Positions 31,555-41,337 of a stretch of DNA of 64,000 nt are shown here, in pieces (position 1 is the stretch's first letter; every line of letters begins with the position of its first letter). Under the pieces are notes generated by a model. It was not told where the DNA came from. It made no database searches and saw only the letters and a program-made list of their open reading frames with translations. The stretch is from Vandiemenella viatica (lineage: Eukaryota > Arthropoda > Insecta > Orthoptera > Morabidae): contig CM061914.1 in assembly GCA_031002005.1 (NCBI GenBank), positions 188,560,685 through 188,624,684 of the forward strand, read 5' to 3'. Both the position numbers and the translations under genes were made by a program.

Positions 31555-31780
31555 CGACCGAGTGAGGTGGGTGAGCGCTAAAGTTATGGCCTTGCGTTTC
31601 GGAGGACGCGGGTTCGAATCGCCGTCCAGCCATCCGTAATTTGTGTTTTATTGGTTTTCCAAAATCTCTCGAGGCGGATACCGGGATGCTTCTTCAAAGG
31701 GCCCTGGCCGAATTCCTTCCCGTTTCTTGCCCCCAGTCCATTCCCACGTCTAAAGATCTCGACGAGGCGTACTAATCATG
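31555..31780 (+). mobile_element. tRNA-derived SINE (family A)
   Basis: Head CCGAGTGAGGTGGGTGAG, B-box GGTTCGAATCG, body with CTTCAAAGGGCCCTGGCCG and tail CTCGACGAGGCG. Moderately diverged. Confidence 0.88.
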
Positions 31781-33120
31781 AGCATAAGCATAATGCACAT
31801 TCCTCACGAAAGCTGTCGAAAAATTGCTTGCAGAGATTGGGCTGGGATTGTCTAACAGATAGACGGTTTCGTTTGGATTTATTGGTTAATTATTCAGGAA
31901 TTGGTATCCGTGTTTCGTTGAGCACAACTCACGCAACAATTACATTTCGGAATTAGCTATTTCTCTTAGACAAAATAATTGTACTAGGAGCACCATCGAA
32001 TTATTCTGAGGAATTGAGGTTTTCAGATAGCTTGAAATAAGAGAAACTGAAGGTATCCAACAACAATGTCGAGCACCGTTCGAGGTTCCTCAGAACGAAA
32101 GGCTAGTGCGTTAGCCTCAATGCCGCGGCAGCGGGCGCTGAACTTCCTGAGATTGCCTGCTCTATTCCAAATGTTGAAGCCAGTTCTGTAACATTAATCA
32201 TATCTGTACGTGAACTATCATCTTTACTGACGTCACAGCTAGCGACCCGAACAAGTACGTGACCCTACCGAAATTTGTGAAGTCATCTATCTGACTAACC
32301 TATGCAAGTATCCCTACTAGCAGAACATTTCCGATTTCTGGTCCTATGAAGATATTCTGTTCCCGTGCGTTTCGAGGTGGAAACTGCGTTGATTGCTAAA
32401 CCATCAGATGGAGTTCCCAGGAGGACATCGCATCGACTCGCAGATAATGCGTGTCTGGTAAATAATGCGTGGCGATATGGCCTTATCTCGTACACCTGAT
32501 GGGAGAACACATGCAACAGGTGTAAGAGGATCGGAGTTTGATGTTACACCTACCAGACTCAACGCAACACACCTCACCAGAGCTGTCGAATTCCATGCAA
32601 CCGACACAGTTCCTCATAGTGACTTTGTATGTCCACGTCACCATACAGAAAACATCAATCGTCTTTGATACTATTTACCCTCTGTGCGTCAAGTATAATG
32701 TTTACTCACGAAAAAAAGGATCTTCTGCTGTCTTCATTACATTTATACTAATTTTCGCAATTCTGTAGTTACTGCTTTCTAAGCCCGTCAAAAATGGAGG
32801 GTCGAACTGAATTTTCTGGCATTATATTTATTCGCAGTTGTTTAATTAAATTAAAATTGTTATTAAATAACGTTAATAACCATGATTTTGCAATGATGTA
32901 CATCTCCATCTCTTTCCACTGCACAACACACTTCATAATCAACATCAGTAGACGTAAACGAAACATATACCTTTCTGTATGTTTGGTTTCAATTTAAAAT
33001 GAAGAGATATTTAACCATAACAAAAATGTAAATAAGTAACCTAAATTTTTTCTCGCTCTAGTAGCCACATCTAAGGACAGAGAATATAAAGACAACATCT
33101 ACATCGGACAAATATATATT
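31781..33120. other. Nothing recognised
   Basis: The segment 32030-32690 has overlapping ORFs on both strands (for example 32465-32668 plus) and more balanced base composition, but no motif I can name. Confidence 0.4.
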
Positions 33121-33360
33121 TTTTTTTCTTTTAACTGCTTAACGTCTCTCAACAGCGAGGTATTTAGAGATAGGAATGGATGAGGGGCAAGGAATGGGAA
33201 GGAATTCAGCCATGGCCTTTTGAAGGAAGCATAACTGCATTTGTCTGGAGTGATTTGGGAAACCATGGAAAACCCAAATCTGGATGTCCGGACGGGGATT
33301 CGAACCGCCGTCCTCCCGAATGCGAGGCCAGAACGCTAACCGTTACACCACCACGCTCGG
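33121..33360 (-). mobile_element. tRNA-derived SINE (family A)
   Basis: Minus strand: head CCGAGCGTGGTGGTGTAACG, CTCGCATTCGGGAGGACGGC, B-box GGTTCGAATCC, standard body, tail CTGTTGAGAGACGTTAAGC and an A-rich end (T run at 33120-33127). The ACGTTAAGC tail defines a subtype shared with 47671-47910. Confidence 0.92.
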
Positions 33361-33879
33361 TAAATATAATTAAACAGAAAGCGAATTATAATTAATAAGT
33401 AGATTTAAACGAAATAAATACTTTTCTTTACGGTTGTTTTGCAATTTAAAACATATTGATCATTCACATAAACAAAGAAAAGTAATCTTCATTCGTTTCA
33501 CTGCTGTCATATTTACAAAGAGATTTGTTGGTTAGAATGTGGACAGTTTCTTCTGTTATATTTTTCTAAATAGTGTATGTCATTCAGGCTTCAATTAAAC
33601 GACAGTGTTTGAATGATAGCAGCTCGATGGGAGTACTGCGTATTAGTCACCCCAGAGACCGTTTCGCTGTCCAAACACTGGCAGTAGCACCGGATATGGG
33701 CATGCATTGTACAAACACCCAGTTAATCAGATGTGACGTCGGCCAAACCCAGGCAGCGTCCTCAAGGTTCCAAGGTTGCTCTTGCGTACTGGACCCCGCA
33801 GTTTGGTCGCGCCTGGTGAGCCACCACCGCGCTGGACGCAGTGTCACGCGACTGGTTACGGAGCGTCCATAAACCACGT
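33361..33879. other. Nothing recognised
   Basis: Overlapping ORFs at 33573-33872 (plus) and 33647-33988 (minus) lack domain signals. The right part may be decayed LINE upstream of the RT fragment. Confidence 0.4.
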
Positions 33880-34590
33880 GGTTCCATTCAGGCTTTCCTT
33901 GAAACTCTCCTCGCACCACGTAACCCAGTCGCAGACTTTCTGGAGGGCAGAACACAGTGTGTAGTTCTGGACGGTGAGCGTTCATCACTAACTGAAGTGA
34001 GGTCCGGGGTTCCTCGGGGAAGCGTGATAGGGCCTCTGTTAGTTCTCATATACATTAATGATTTGTGTGACATAATAAGGGGGATGAAAAGATTATTTGC
34101 CGATGATGCTATTATTTATCGCGACATCACAACCCAGGACGACTGCGCTTTGTTACAAGACGATATTATGAAAATAATTGCGTGGTGTAAAGATTGGCAG
34201 TTGGAGTTAAACGCTAAAAAGTGCCAAGTCATACGTGTAAGTAAAAAGGTGATACCATTTAGCTTTGAATACACAATTATTGGTACTGTCATTAGAAAGG
34301 TAGATTCCGCTAAATACCTAGGGGTAACAATTCGTAATAATTTGTCGTGCAATGAGCATATCGAGAATTAAATTGGGAAAGCAAATCGTATGCTTCGATT
34401 TCTAGGTCGTAATTTAAAACAATGCACTCCGGAAGTTAAATCGATTGCATACAAGTCACTAGTGCGGCCTCACTTAGAATATTGTTGCTCTGTATGGGGT
34501 CCCCATCAAAAGGGATTAATGGAGGCATTAGAGATGGTCTAAAGAAGAGCCGCCCGATTCGTGGCAGGTATATATAGTTGGAGGGAAAGC
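33880..34590 (+). mobile_element. Non-LTR reverse-transcriptase fragment (CR1/L2-like)
   Basis: Reads SGVPRGSVIGPLLVLIYIND, then RLFADDAIIYRD with the catalytic FADD at about 34096-34107, WQLELNAKKCQVI, AKYLGVTIRNNLSCNEHIEN, a stop at 34369-34371, then RMLRFLGRNLKQCTPEVKSIAYKSLVRPHLEY and RRAARFVAG. Truncated at both ends, with two in-frame stops. A relative of, but distinct from, copies at 21694 and 52489. Confidence 0.88.
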
Positions 34591-34989
34591 GTAAGTGCGA
34601 TGTTGACGTTTTGTACTGTTTTCTCTTGACAAACTATCGTTACAATTATTGCGTATATAATGAACGCAACTAATATCTGCGTTATGTACTTTTCTATAAT
34701 TATCAGCATTCTGAATGAAATATGGACACTAGGCACTCCTCCGAATAATCAGTTATTGGGAAAAACCTCTTTGTCACGTACAGTCAGGGAACCTTTTATT
34801 CTTGATGTGTTACTACAAACATTCTCCATATCTCCGTAAAAAACTGAGAAGAGTTACATTTTTTTTTTTTATTTTTTTTTTATTTTTTTTATTTTTGTTT
34901 TCTTTTGCTGCAGTTCTTTCATCTTTCTTTTTACATTAACAGTGAATGATTCTTTGGTTTGCTTAAGAGGTTTCTATAAGTCATTGGTA
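34591..34989. other. Nothing recognised; T-rich
   Basis: Contains a T-rich low-complexity run at about 34858-34905. Confidence 0.4.
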
Positions 34990-35225
34990 CCGAGCGTGGT
35001 GGTGTAACGGATAGCGTTCTGGCCCCGCATTCGGGAGGACGGCGGTTCGAATCCCCGTCCGGGCATCCAGATTTGGGTTTTCCGTGGTTTCCCAAATCAT
35101 CCCAGACAAATGCCGGGATGCTTCCTTAAAAATACCATGGGCGAATCCCTTCCTATTCCTTGCCCCCATCCTTTCCCGTCTCTAAATACCTCGCTGTTGA
35201 GAGACGTAAAGCAATTTAAAAAAAA
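34990..35225 (+). mobile_element. tRNA-derived SINE (family A)
   Basis: Well preserved: head CGAGCGTGGTGGTGTAACGG, B-box GGTTCGAATCC, GTCCGGGCATCCAGATTTGG, ending CGCTGTTGAGAGACGTAAAG and an A tail at 35218-35227. Confidence 0.93.
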
Positions 35226-35616
35226 AATAATAATTCATTGGATCATGAAAAATCGTTGGAAAAACATTTTCGATAAGCGATGTATAGTTTATTGTACAAT
35301 ATCACACCACACTTTGAACTTGAAAGAACATTTCTGCGGGCACTAGACTGAAATTCACTTGACACTACAAAATTACAATCATTTTATCAACGAGCGATGT
35401 GGTTGTTTAAAATCATCAAAGCAATGCGATCTGTCACTGCCTTGGAAAATCCCGAATTTGAATCCGAGTGCGGCGTGTCTAATGTCTTTCGAATCGTAAT
35501 GCGGCGTTGCGTGTCGGTTAGTTCTATTGCGCGACCGCGTGCAGCCCAACGCTACGACTCCAAGTCACACGCCTGCGTGGCACTGTCAGTATATACGATA
35601 TATAGGATAGTTAATT
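35226..35616. other. Nothing recognised
   Basis: ORF 35397-35669 runs into the SINE and has no domain. Confidence 0.4.
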
Positions 35617-35848
35617 TAAAAAAAAAATGGCATTTGGCATCTTTAGCCATACAGCCAGCTCAAGTATGAGTTTGTTTCATAAAGTGCTTTCCGTTTCTCC
35701 ATGTGTGTATTGCCTTTCAAGTAATTCTAGATACTCCATAGGACGGACATGACAAGTACACTCACATACAACACTTAAACATCCATGCCCGCGGCCGGAC
35801 TCGAACCAGGGCCAGTACTCTACCCCCTACGCTACCGAGGCCGGCAGG
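35617..35848 (-). mobile_element. tRNA-derived SINE (family B)
   Basis: Minus strand: head GCCGGCCTCGGTAGCGTAGG, B-box GGTTCGAGTCC, body ending with the complement of ATGGCATTTGGCATCTTTAG, then poly-A (T-side complement at 35618-35628). Same family as 6980-7235. Confidence 0.85.
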
Positions 35849-35860
35849 ATATCTAAATTA

Positions 35861-36239
35861 GGGAGCCTGCACAAACCACGTGGCTCGGTCCAGGGGGGGG
35901 GGAGGGATTGGCTGGAAGGCTACGCTGGGCTACGTGGGGGGAGGGGGGGTTCCGAGTCAGGCCACGTAGCTTTCCTTTCATAGCATTTTTGACAGTTAAA
36001 ATGAGGAACAGAACACACATGTGAATATTTATTTCCGTCAGTTAATTATCTCCTTACATAATTTACAATCGTCTGACAAGAGAAAACAGTAAAAAATATC
36101 TTCTGGAATCAAAAGGGAAAAAAGCTACGTGCTACGTGGGGGGGGAGGGGGGGTAGAGGCAAAAGCCACGTAGGGCTACGTGGGGGGGGGGGGGTTCACG
36201 GTAGGCCAAAATGGAGCTACGTGGTTTGTGCACGCTCCC
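35861..36239 (+). mobile_element. Harbinger-like MITE with TTA target site
   Basis: TIRs GGGAGCCTGCACAAACCACG and complement of GGGAGCGTGCACAAACCACG, flanked by TTA at 35858-35860 and 36240-36242 (TWA site). The interior carries G runs of up to about 12, repeated GCTACGTGGG blocks and a TTAAAATGAGGAACAGAA segment shared with 57878-58140. Confidence 0.8.
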
Positions 36240-36319
36240 TTACAAACCGAACCAACTAAATGACTGAAATAAAAATTCGCAAGCGTTCATGTACATTATT
36301 TTAACTGTAACAAATAAAA

Positions 36320-36447
36320 TGAATTAAAGCTACGTGGCTTGCCCGGGACATCCCGCCCTTCCCTCGCCCCATGTATACCACTGTAGTTTTCTACCCAACC
36401 ACTCCTTTTCTCTATACCTATCCACGTAGTTTATGGACAGTCCCTAG
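36320..36447 (-). mobile_element. Partial copy of the same MITE family
   Basis: The minus strand begins GGGACTGTCCATAAACTACG at about 36447, followed by GGATAGGTATAGAG and a GGTTGGGTAGAAA block, as in the copy at 57878. The other end reads AGCCACGTAGCTTT complement near 36328. Confidence 0.65.
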
Positions 36448-37252
36448 CCACCGAGGCGTACTCATGTTCCACCCTACAAGGAAAAGACTGCGTGTCGTGA
36501 GACGCATGACAGAACTTTGAGAACGTCGAGTGTAAAAATGTTCTCGGGTATCCCACTGCAGGAAGGCATAATTTGATGAGACGTTTCGAATCGCTCTGCG
36601 ACACTCATCTTCGAAACAAGTGCTGGGCTTCGTATTAAGACGAATGTCAGAGAGCGACTTGGACTCGGCGATTTCAGTTGGAAACACTTCGTAGTCACTG
36701 CTGTGAAACACAAGAGCCAGGTTCCTCACCTCTTAACAGAACGCAGGTTTTCATCGCGTGCAGTTGCAGGTTCGCGTCAGTTGTCTCACAGGCCTCTCTA
36801 CCTAGTCGCCGCCTTGGTGAACCTCCTGAGACTGGCTGAGAAGCCAGAGAAGCACTTGTTTCCGCAGTCGACATGCATCTTGTTTTCTCACGTTTTGTTG
36901 TGCCACCAGTCCTGGACTAGCCGACCTTGCGTCGAAATCAACTCCGGCGGCGTACTGACCTGAGCAAGTCTCGCCTTCTCAGGATGACCTCTGTGACTTT
37001 CTCATTGCTGTAGCGAACATTCGTTCACACATTCAACGACGCACAGCGCCGTGACTCACGGGTAAAACCCAACATGCAGCTCCTCGATCGGCACAGAATC
37101 TCTCTGGTTATAAAGTTGAACAACTTGTTGATACCAATTGATTTCTCAGGTTTCCCCGACGGTCTTTGTTAATAACAACAGTGTTCCCCAGGAATTATGT
37201 GTTATTATTATTTTATTATATCGTTTAGCCCGCTAAGGAGCGCGCGGAACCA
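36448..37252. other. Unassigned, possibly Penelope-like 3' region
   Basis: Less AT-rich. On the minus strand GAAGATGAGTGTCGCAGAGC and CGAAACGTC (about 36617-36580) resemble the conserved block of Penelope-like element terminal repeats. Coding readings are too weak to name. Confidence 0.3.
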
Positions 37253-37800
37253 TTAATTTGCATTATTCTTCTTGCTGTTCTTCTTATTTTCCCAAAACCT
37301 CCTCATCCTTTCGCCGTGGGCTTGACGTCTCTCTTGTGTCCATGCATTTCTGAGTTTCAGATTTTTCGATGTAGGGCTCTTAGGGGCAAATTTATGTGAG
37401 GTGATCAATTGTCTGTATTTAATGCGTGTAGATGTCAATGGGTCAAGGCTGGCTTCTGCGAGGTCCTTCTGGGTTTCTACAAACCAGCGTCCTTTGTTTT
37501 TTCGGGGACCGTTGACGACGTGGAAAATTTTCTTGGTAAGTCGTGAGTCATCCATTCGTGCTATATGTCCATAAAATTTCATGCGTCTTTTCCGTGCGAG
37601 TGAGGTGAATCTTTCTGTCAGTGAATACAGTTCTTCTGAGCTTTTGCGCAACCAGGATTTTGGGGCCGAATATTTTTCTCAGTATCTGTCTTTCTATTTT
37701 TTCGATTCCTTTGACATTTACCGTTAATGATGATGTCTCCGTCGCATACAGTGCTCCTGGAAGAACGACGGTGTGGTAGTGTTGGAGTTTGGCTTTGGTA
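37253..37800 (-). mobile_element. Non-LTR retrotransposon ORF2 C-terminal fragment
   Basis: The minus strand in shifted frames reads HTVVLPGALYATETSSLTVN, KGIEKIERQILRKIFGPKI, then (37651-37253) RKRRMKFYGHIARMDDSRLT and GRWFVETQKDLAEASLDPLT. This is the tail of a LINE ORF2. It lies directly downstream of a Penelope GIY-YIG fragment in the same orientation, so it may be a separate insertion into it. Confidence 0.75.
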
Positions 37801-37972
37801 CTACGTCGCTAGCTTCATTGAAGTTGTTCATTTTCTTCAGAATTTCTGATTCATTCGCCGAGGCCACCACCTGTCTTCTCTCTACAGCAGCCTCGTGTCT
37901 CCAAACCTTTACTTTGTGCCAGGTGTTGGCATCGTGAGCCACAGCGGATTTGTCGCTGTTGATTTGTTTATA

Positions 37973-38826
37973 CAGGGCGTTCGCCGGGAAACGCAACCCA
38001 CTGTTAGCGCTACAAGGAAGAAACTGCTCCCGGCAAGCGAGCGCTCAGTTTCCGGCATTGTTCGACCGTCGGCCGCGGACTATTTCGTAATAATTACGCT
38101 TCATAAACTTCATAAATTTGTGTGCTAAGCATTTAAATGTGACGTAATTCATTAGCTTACCTTATAAAAGATGCTGGAAGTGTTGACCCTCTTGTGTAAT
38201 GCACATTTCACATCTTCTGAACATATTTCGAGACACACGCTGCCCTAACTGACTTAATGATTTTTTGGGTGACTGTTCTAGTCGAAAAGCGATATCGTTA
38301 ATTTTCTCCTCTGTGAGAATACGGTTGACCGACAGTCTCTTTTTGTTAAAAAATGAACCCGTTTCTCTTACTTTTTTAACCAGACGCAGAATTGTTGATT
38401 TAGCTGGCAGTAAAGCGCCAGGAAATTCGCGACGAAATTTACTGCGACACTTTTTAAACGACTTCTTCTTCACATATGTACCGTAGAGAAATATTCTATG
38501 TTGCAAACTGTAACGTACCATAATTTTACTCACACTCAAACACGGTACAGATTAATAAGAGTATGAAGCCCCAAACCAGCCAAACCGCAAAGAAACGTTT
38601 ATTCACAACACTGATTAATAAGAGACTGAAGTCACAAACTATCTACAATTGCAAAGAAACCGTTCTTAACAATGTAAGGGTCACTGCACTGCACTGTTGG
38701 GGCAGCGGAGGTGTTAAACAGTGCGGTGATTCACGGTGCCGTGTGGCGGAAACTGCTGGTCGACTGACCGAGGAAGTTGCCGACGGCAACAGACTGGGAG
38801 GGTAGCGTTTTCCGGCGAACGCCCTG
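37973..38826 (-). mobile_element. Internally deleted mariner-like element
   Basis: TIRs CAGGGCGTTCGCCGG and its complement at the right end (about 20 matching bases), with TA at 37971-37972 and 38827-38828. Length 854 bp. Minus strand keeps the N-terminal DNA-binding part of a transposase. Nested in a Penelope-like element. Confidence 0.9.
38162..38539 (-). pseudogene. Transposase N-terminal helix-turn-helix (DUF4817-like)
   Basis: A 125-codon frame starts MSVSKIMVRYSLQHRIFLYG, then KSFKKCRSKFRREFPGALLP, STILRLVKKVRETGSFFNKK and LTEEKINDIAFRLEQSPKKSLSQLGQ in successive blocks. This is the helix-turn-helix N-terminus that, in insect mariner-like transposases, binds the TIRs. The DDE catalytic part is missing, so no transposition activity is expected. 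Confidence 0.85.
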
Positions 38827-38945
38827 TAGTTGCGGATACTTTCCCTAAGTGCGACCCGTCTCACCGATGTAAACACCGCCACAGCTGCAGGGGATTTCAT
38901 AAACACGCGTAGGTCTAGAAGGTCTTTCACCCTGGCTTATGAAGA

Positions 38946-39123
38946 AAGCGGACAACTTCATTGAAGACAGCGACTTAATATTCTGTGACGCTTCGCGCTC
39001 TTTGCTATGTAAACAAGTGTAGTTGTATCTCTGACGAAAACTGCAGCATGTCGGCCGAAATCTTACATAGCGCCCTTCATTTGTTGATATATGTTCTCTT
39101 TATGCGCATTGTTGAAGTAACCA
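38946..39123. other. Nothing recognised
   Basis: Short spacer; possibly remaining Penelope sequence. Confidence 0.3.
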
Positions 39124-39330
39124 TTTATTATTATTATTATTAATTTAATTGCGATGGAGCTAACTCTCCGGCGGCAATTCCCCCAGTCATTAATTACCCA
39201 ATTTTATATTATTTTTTTAAAAAAATTTTATAGTTGCAATGTTAAATTCCTCCCTTATTCACTTTTCGGATTTATAAATTTTAATTTTAAATTCCTTAAG
39301 TGTTTTTGGTAAGTTAATATTGGGAAGCAT
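39124..39330 (-). mobile_element. 3' tail of the L2/CR1-like LINE
   Basis: A TTA microsatellite at about 39126-39141, then TTTAATTGCGATGGAGC and CTCCGGCGGCAATTCCCCC, matching the 3' UTR of the copy at 52489. The coding part is decayed beyond recognition. Confidence 0.7.
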
Positions 39331-40906
39331 GAATATAAGCGTAAAAATTTAGTTGGGTGGAGACATTTTTAACGACTACGGGAACACATACTAAAGGGAA
39401 TGAAATAGAAATGTCTCAATACAGCGTTGGTTGCACAGTATTATATTAGCCTATGGAGTACGCGAAAAAGCAATTGCTTCTCTCTCTCTCTCTTTCTTTT
39501 TCCGAAATGGGAAGTTTCTGGAAATTTTTTTGAATATCTGCGGAATAACTTGGAAATTCGCCATGTTCCACAGTTGCTTCATAAATATTTTAAACTAAAC
39601 GCCGTTTATTAACAACTTTCACAAGCCACGTTCTGCTCTTGTAAGGGATGTGGACAATGGCTGTAAATGTACTGTACGTAGCGTTATTGAAATATCTGTA
39701 TAATTGTAATGTCTGTATAACAGGTATTACAGTAACACTATGTACATTTACAGCAACTGACGATACCCTTACCAAAAGGGCGAAACGCATGTGGTGGAAA
39801 CATCAATAAAACAAAGCACCTGGAGACTGGGCGCGAACTCGAAACCTGGCGATCCCTATGAGGCTCGAAATATTAGTATCACTGGTTGCCACCGCAACAC
39901 TGCTTGGATAACCAGGAAAATTCAAACAAAGAAATGCATTTTATATTATCTACATTTATATTGTCAAAGGAAGTGTAAATTACAAATAAACAACTACGTT
40001 TGAATTTATTTGCCCCTATACTGTTAAAAGGAAATTTAACAACGATGCAAAGGCAATTGTCTGTTGTTGGAATAACAGCACATAACTACGAAGGACAGAG
40101 ATAAAAAAAATGTGAGGCAAAGATTAAAAAAAAAAAAAAAAATACAGCACAACGTTCGTTTGAATTTAAATGTTGCATTTTGTTAATTTACGACAGCTAG
40201 ATGCAGAAAGCATCCTATTCCTATGTTTGTGCTTTACTTTCCGCCGCAATTCACAATATAACCTAGGATTTTTTATACATATATTTTTTTTTTTTTGACG
40301 GAAGATAAATAACAAATAAGTTTATTAAAAACTCAGAGAAAGTTTACGCGAACGGTAGGTAATGGCGAAATATTTAAGTCAAATAAATAATAGTTATTCA
40401 TTTTTGAAATTATACTTTAGTTAGAAACTTTTACATAACAATAAAAATTTGAGTCATTTAAATTCAGATGGAGTTATTTAGAAACATCCTAGCGAAATAC
40501 TCCGTAATCTAATAAGAGAAATACACTCAGATCACGAATAAATCAATAAAAAATATAATAATTAATTGTTATTCGTTTTTCTTAAAAACTTATCCAGAAG
40601 AAGTTCCTACTACTACGATTGGTGGTACCCCTAATCATTAACGGTGTTTAAAACGTAGTGCTAATAGGCGGTGTTTAGTTAAAATGTCTACAGATATGTA
40701 TTGCGGTGGAGGGAGGAGAGAGAGGGGGCGAGGGAGGGGGGAAAGCAATCTATGCTGAGTTGGTGTAGTTGCGGGATCGGACTCATGTAGTACATGACGA
40801 AATTGTAAGGGTACCGTTTTTTTTTTTTGACATTTTTGCTGTGGAACCCCGGATATTCTCCATCCTTTAAATTGGTTCACGCAATAACGGAAGGAACATC
40901 GGTGGG
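39331..40906. other. AT-rich, no gene
   Basis: CT microsatellite at about 39479-39493 and a 13-bp inverted repeat (GCTGTAAATGTAC at about 39660, complement at about 39742) before CTGACGA (39757-39763). No coding signal. Confidence 0.4.
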
Positions 40907-40919
40907 CTGCTCCGATGGC
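40907..40919 (+). repeat. Target-site duplication of the I-like element (3' side)
   Basis: CTGCTCCGATGGC, identical to 46854-46866. Confidence 0.92.
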
Positions 40920-41020
40920 TGTTGTTGTTTGTTGTTGTTTTTAGGGTTTTAGGGCGCGTCGACGACGGGGTCATTAGCGCCCTAGCAACAACCAGGCGTG
41001 ACAACGTGGCAAAATTGCCG

Positions 41021-41327
41021 TCTGTGTGGCCGACTGTAAAGGGGTCGGCCACAGAGACAGCACAATAAAATACTAACCTACCAACTAAAATACCGTCTGC
41101 GTGGCCGACTGTAAAGAGTTCGGCCACACAGACGGCTACATAAGAAATAAAACCGAAACAAGGCAATAAAATATATAAAAAAACATACATTATCTGGTTG
41201 GCTGTAAAAGGGCCAACCAGTTTAAAAAAACAAGTAAGCTGGCTGGCTGTAAAAAAAACCAGCCATATAAGTAGTGCCACAACTAAAAACGGTACTTGGA
41301 TTGGTGGTTATAAATGGCCACCAATCC
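41021..41327 (-). repeat. Five consecutive 3' UTR hairpins
   Basis: Stems at 41021-41057, 41093-41135, 41194-41220, 41240-41265 and 41298-41327. Stem sequences differ (GGCCGAC, GGCCGA, GGTTGGC, GGCTGG, GATTGGTGG) yet each is self-complementary. Four of the five share the sense-strand loop end TTTACAG. Likely an RNA structure in the element's 3' UTR; the role, perhaps template recognition, is inference. Confidence 0.8.
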
Positions 41328-41337
41328 AATTTAAAAC

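Larger units (their letters stand above)
37801..38945 (-). mobile_element. Penelope-like element, GIY-YIG domain, split by mariner
   Basis: Right of the insertion (38935-38829, minus) a frame reads TRVYEIPCSCGGVYIGETGRT, the core of a GIY-YIG endonuclease as in Penelope-like retroelements. Left of it (37970-37810) the reading continues KQINSDKSAVAHDANTWH and ends KKMNNFNEASD, matching the SAVAxH and NNFNRD-like blocks that follow in that family. A stop after GRT and loss of the RT show decay. The mariner at 37973-38826 separates the halves. Confidence 0.7.

Noticed and set aside
39757..39790. Functional hammerhead ribozyme
   Set aside because: CTGACGA and GAAAC are present, but the base pairs next to the core do not form and no cleavage triplet with matching stem III was found; kept only as a weak finding.
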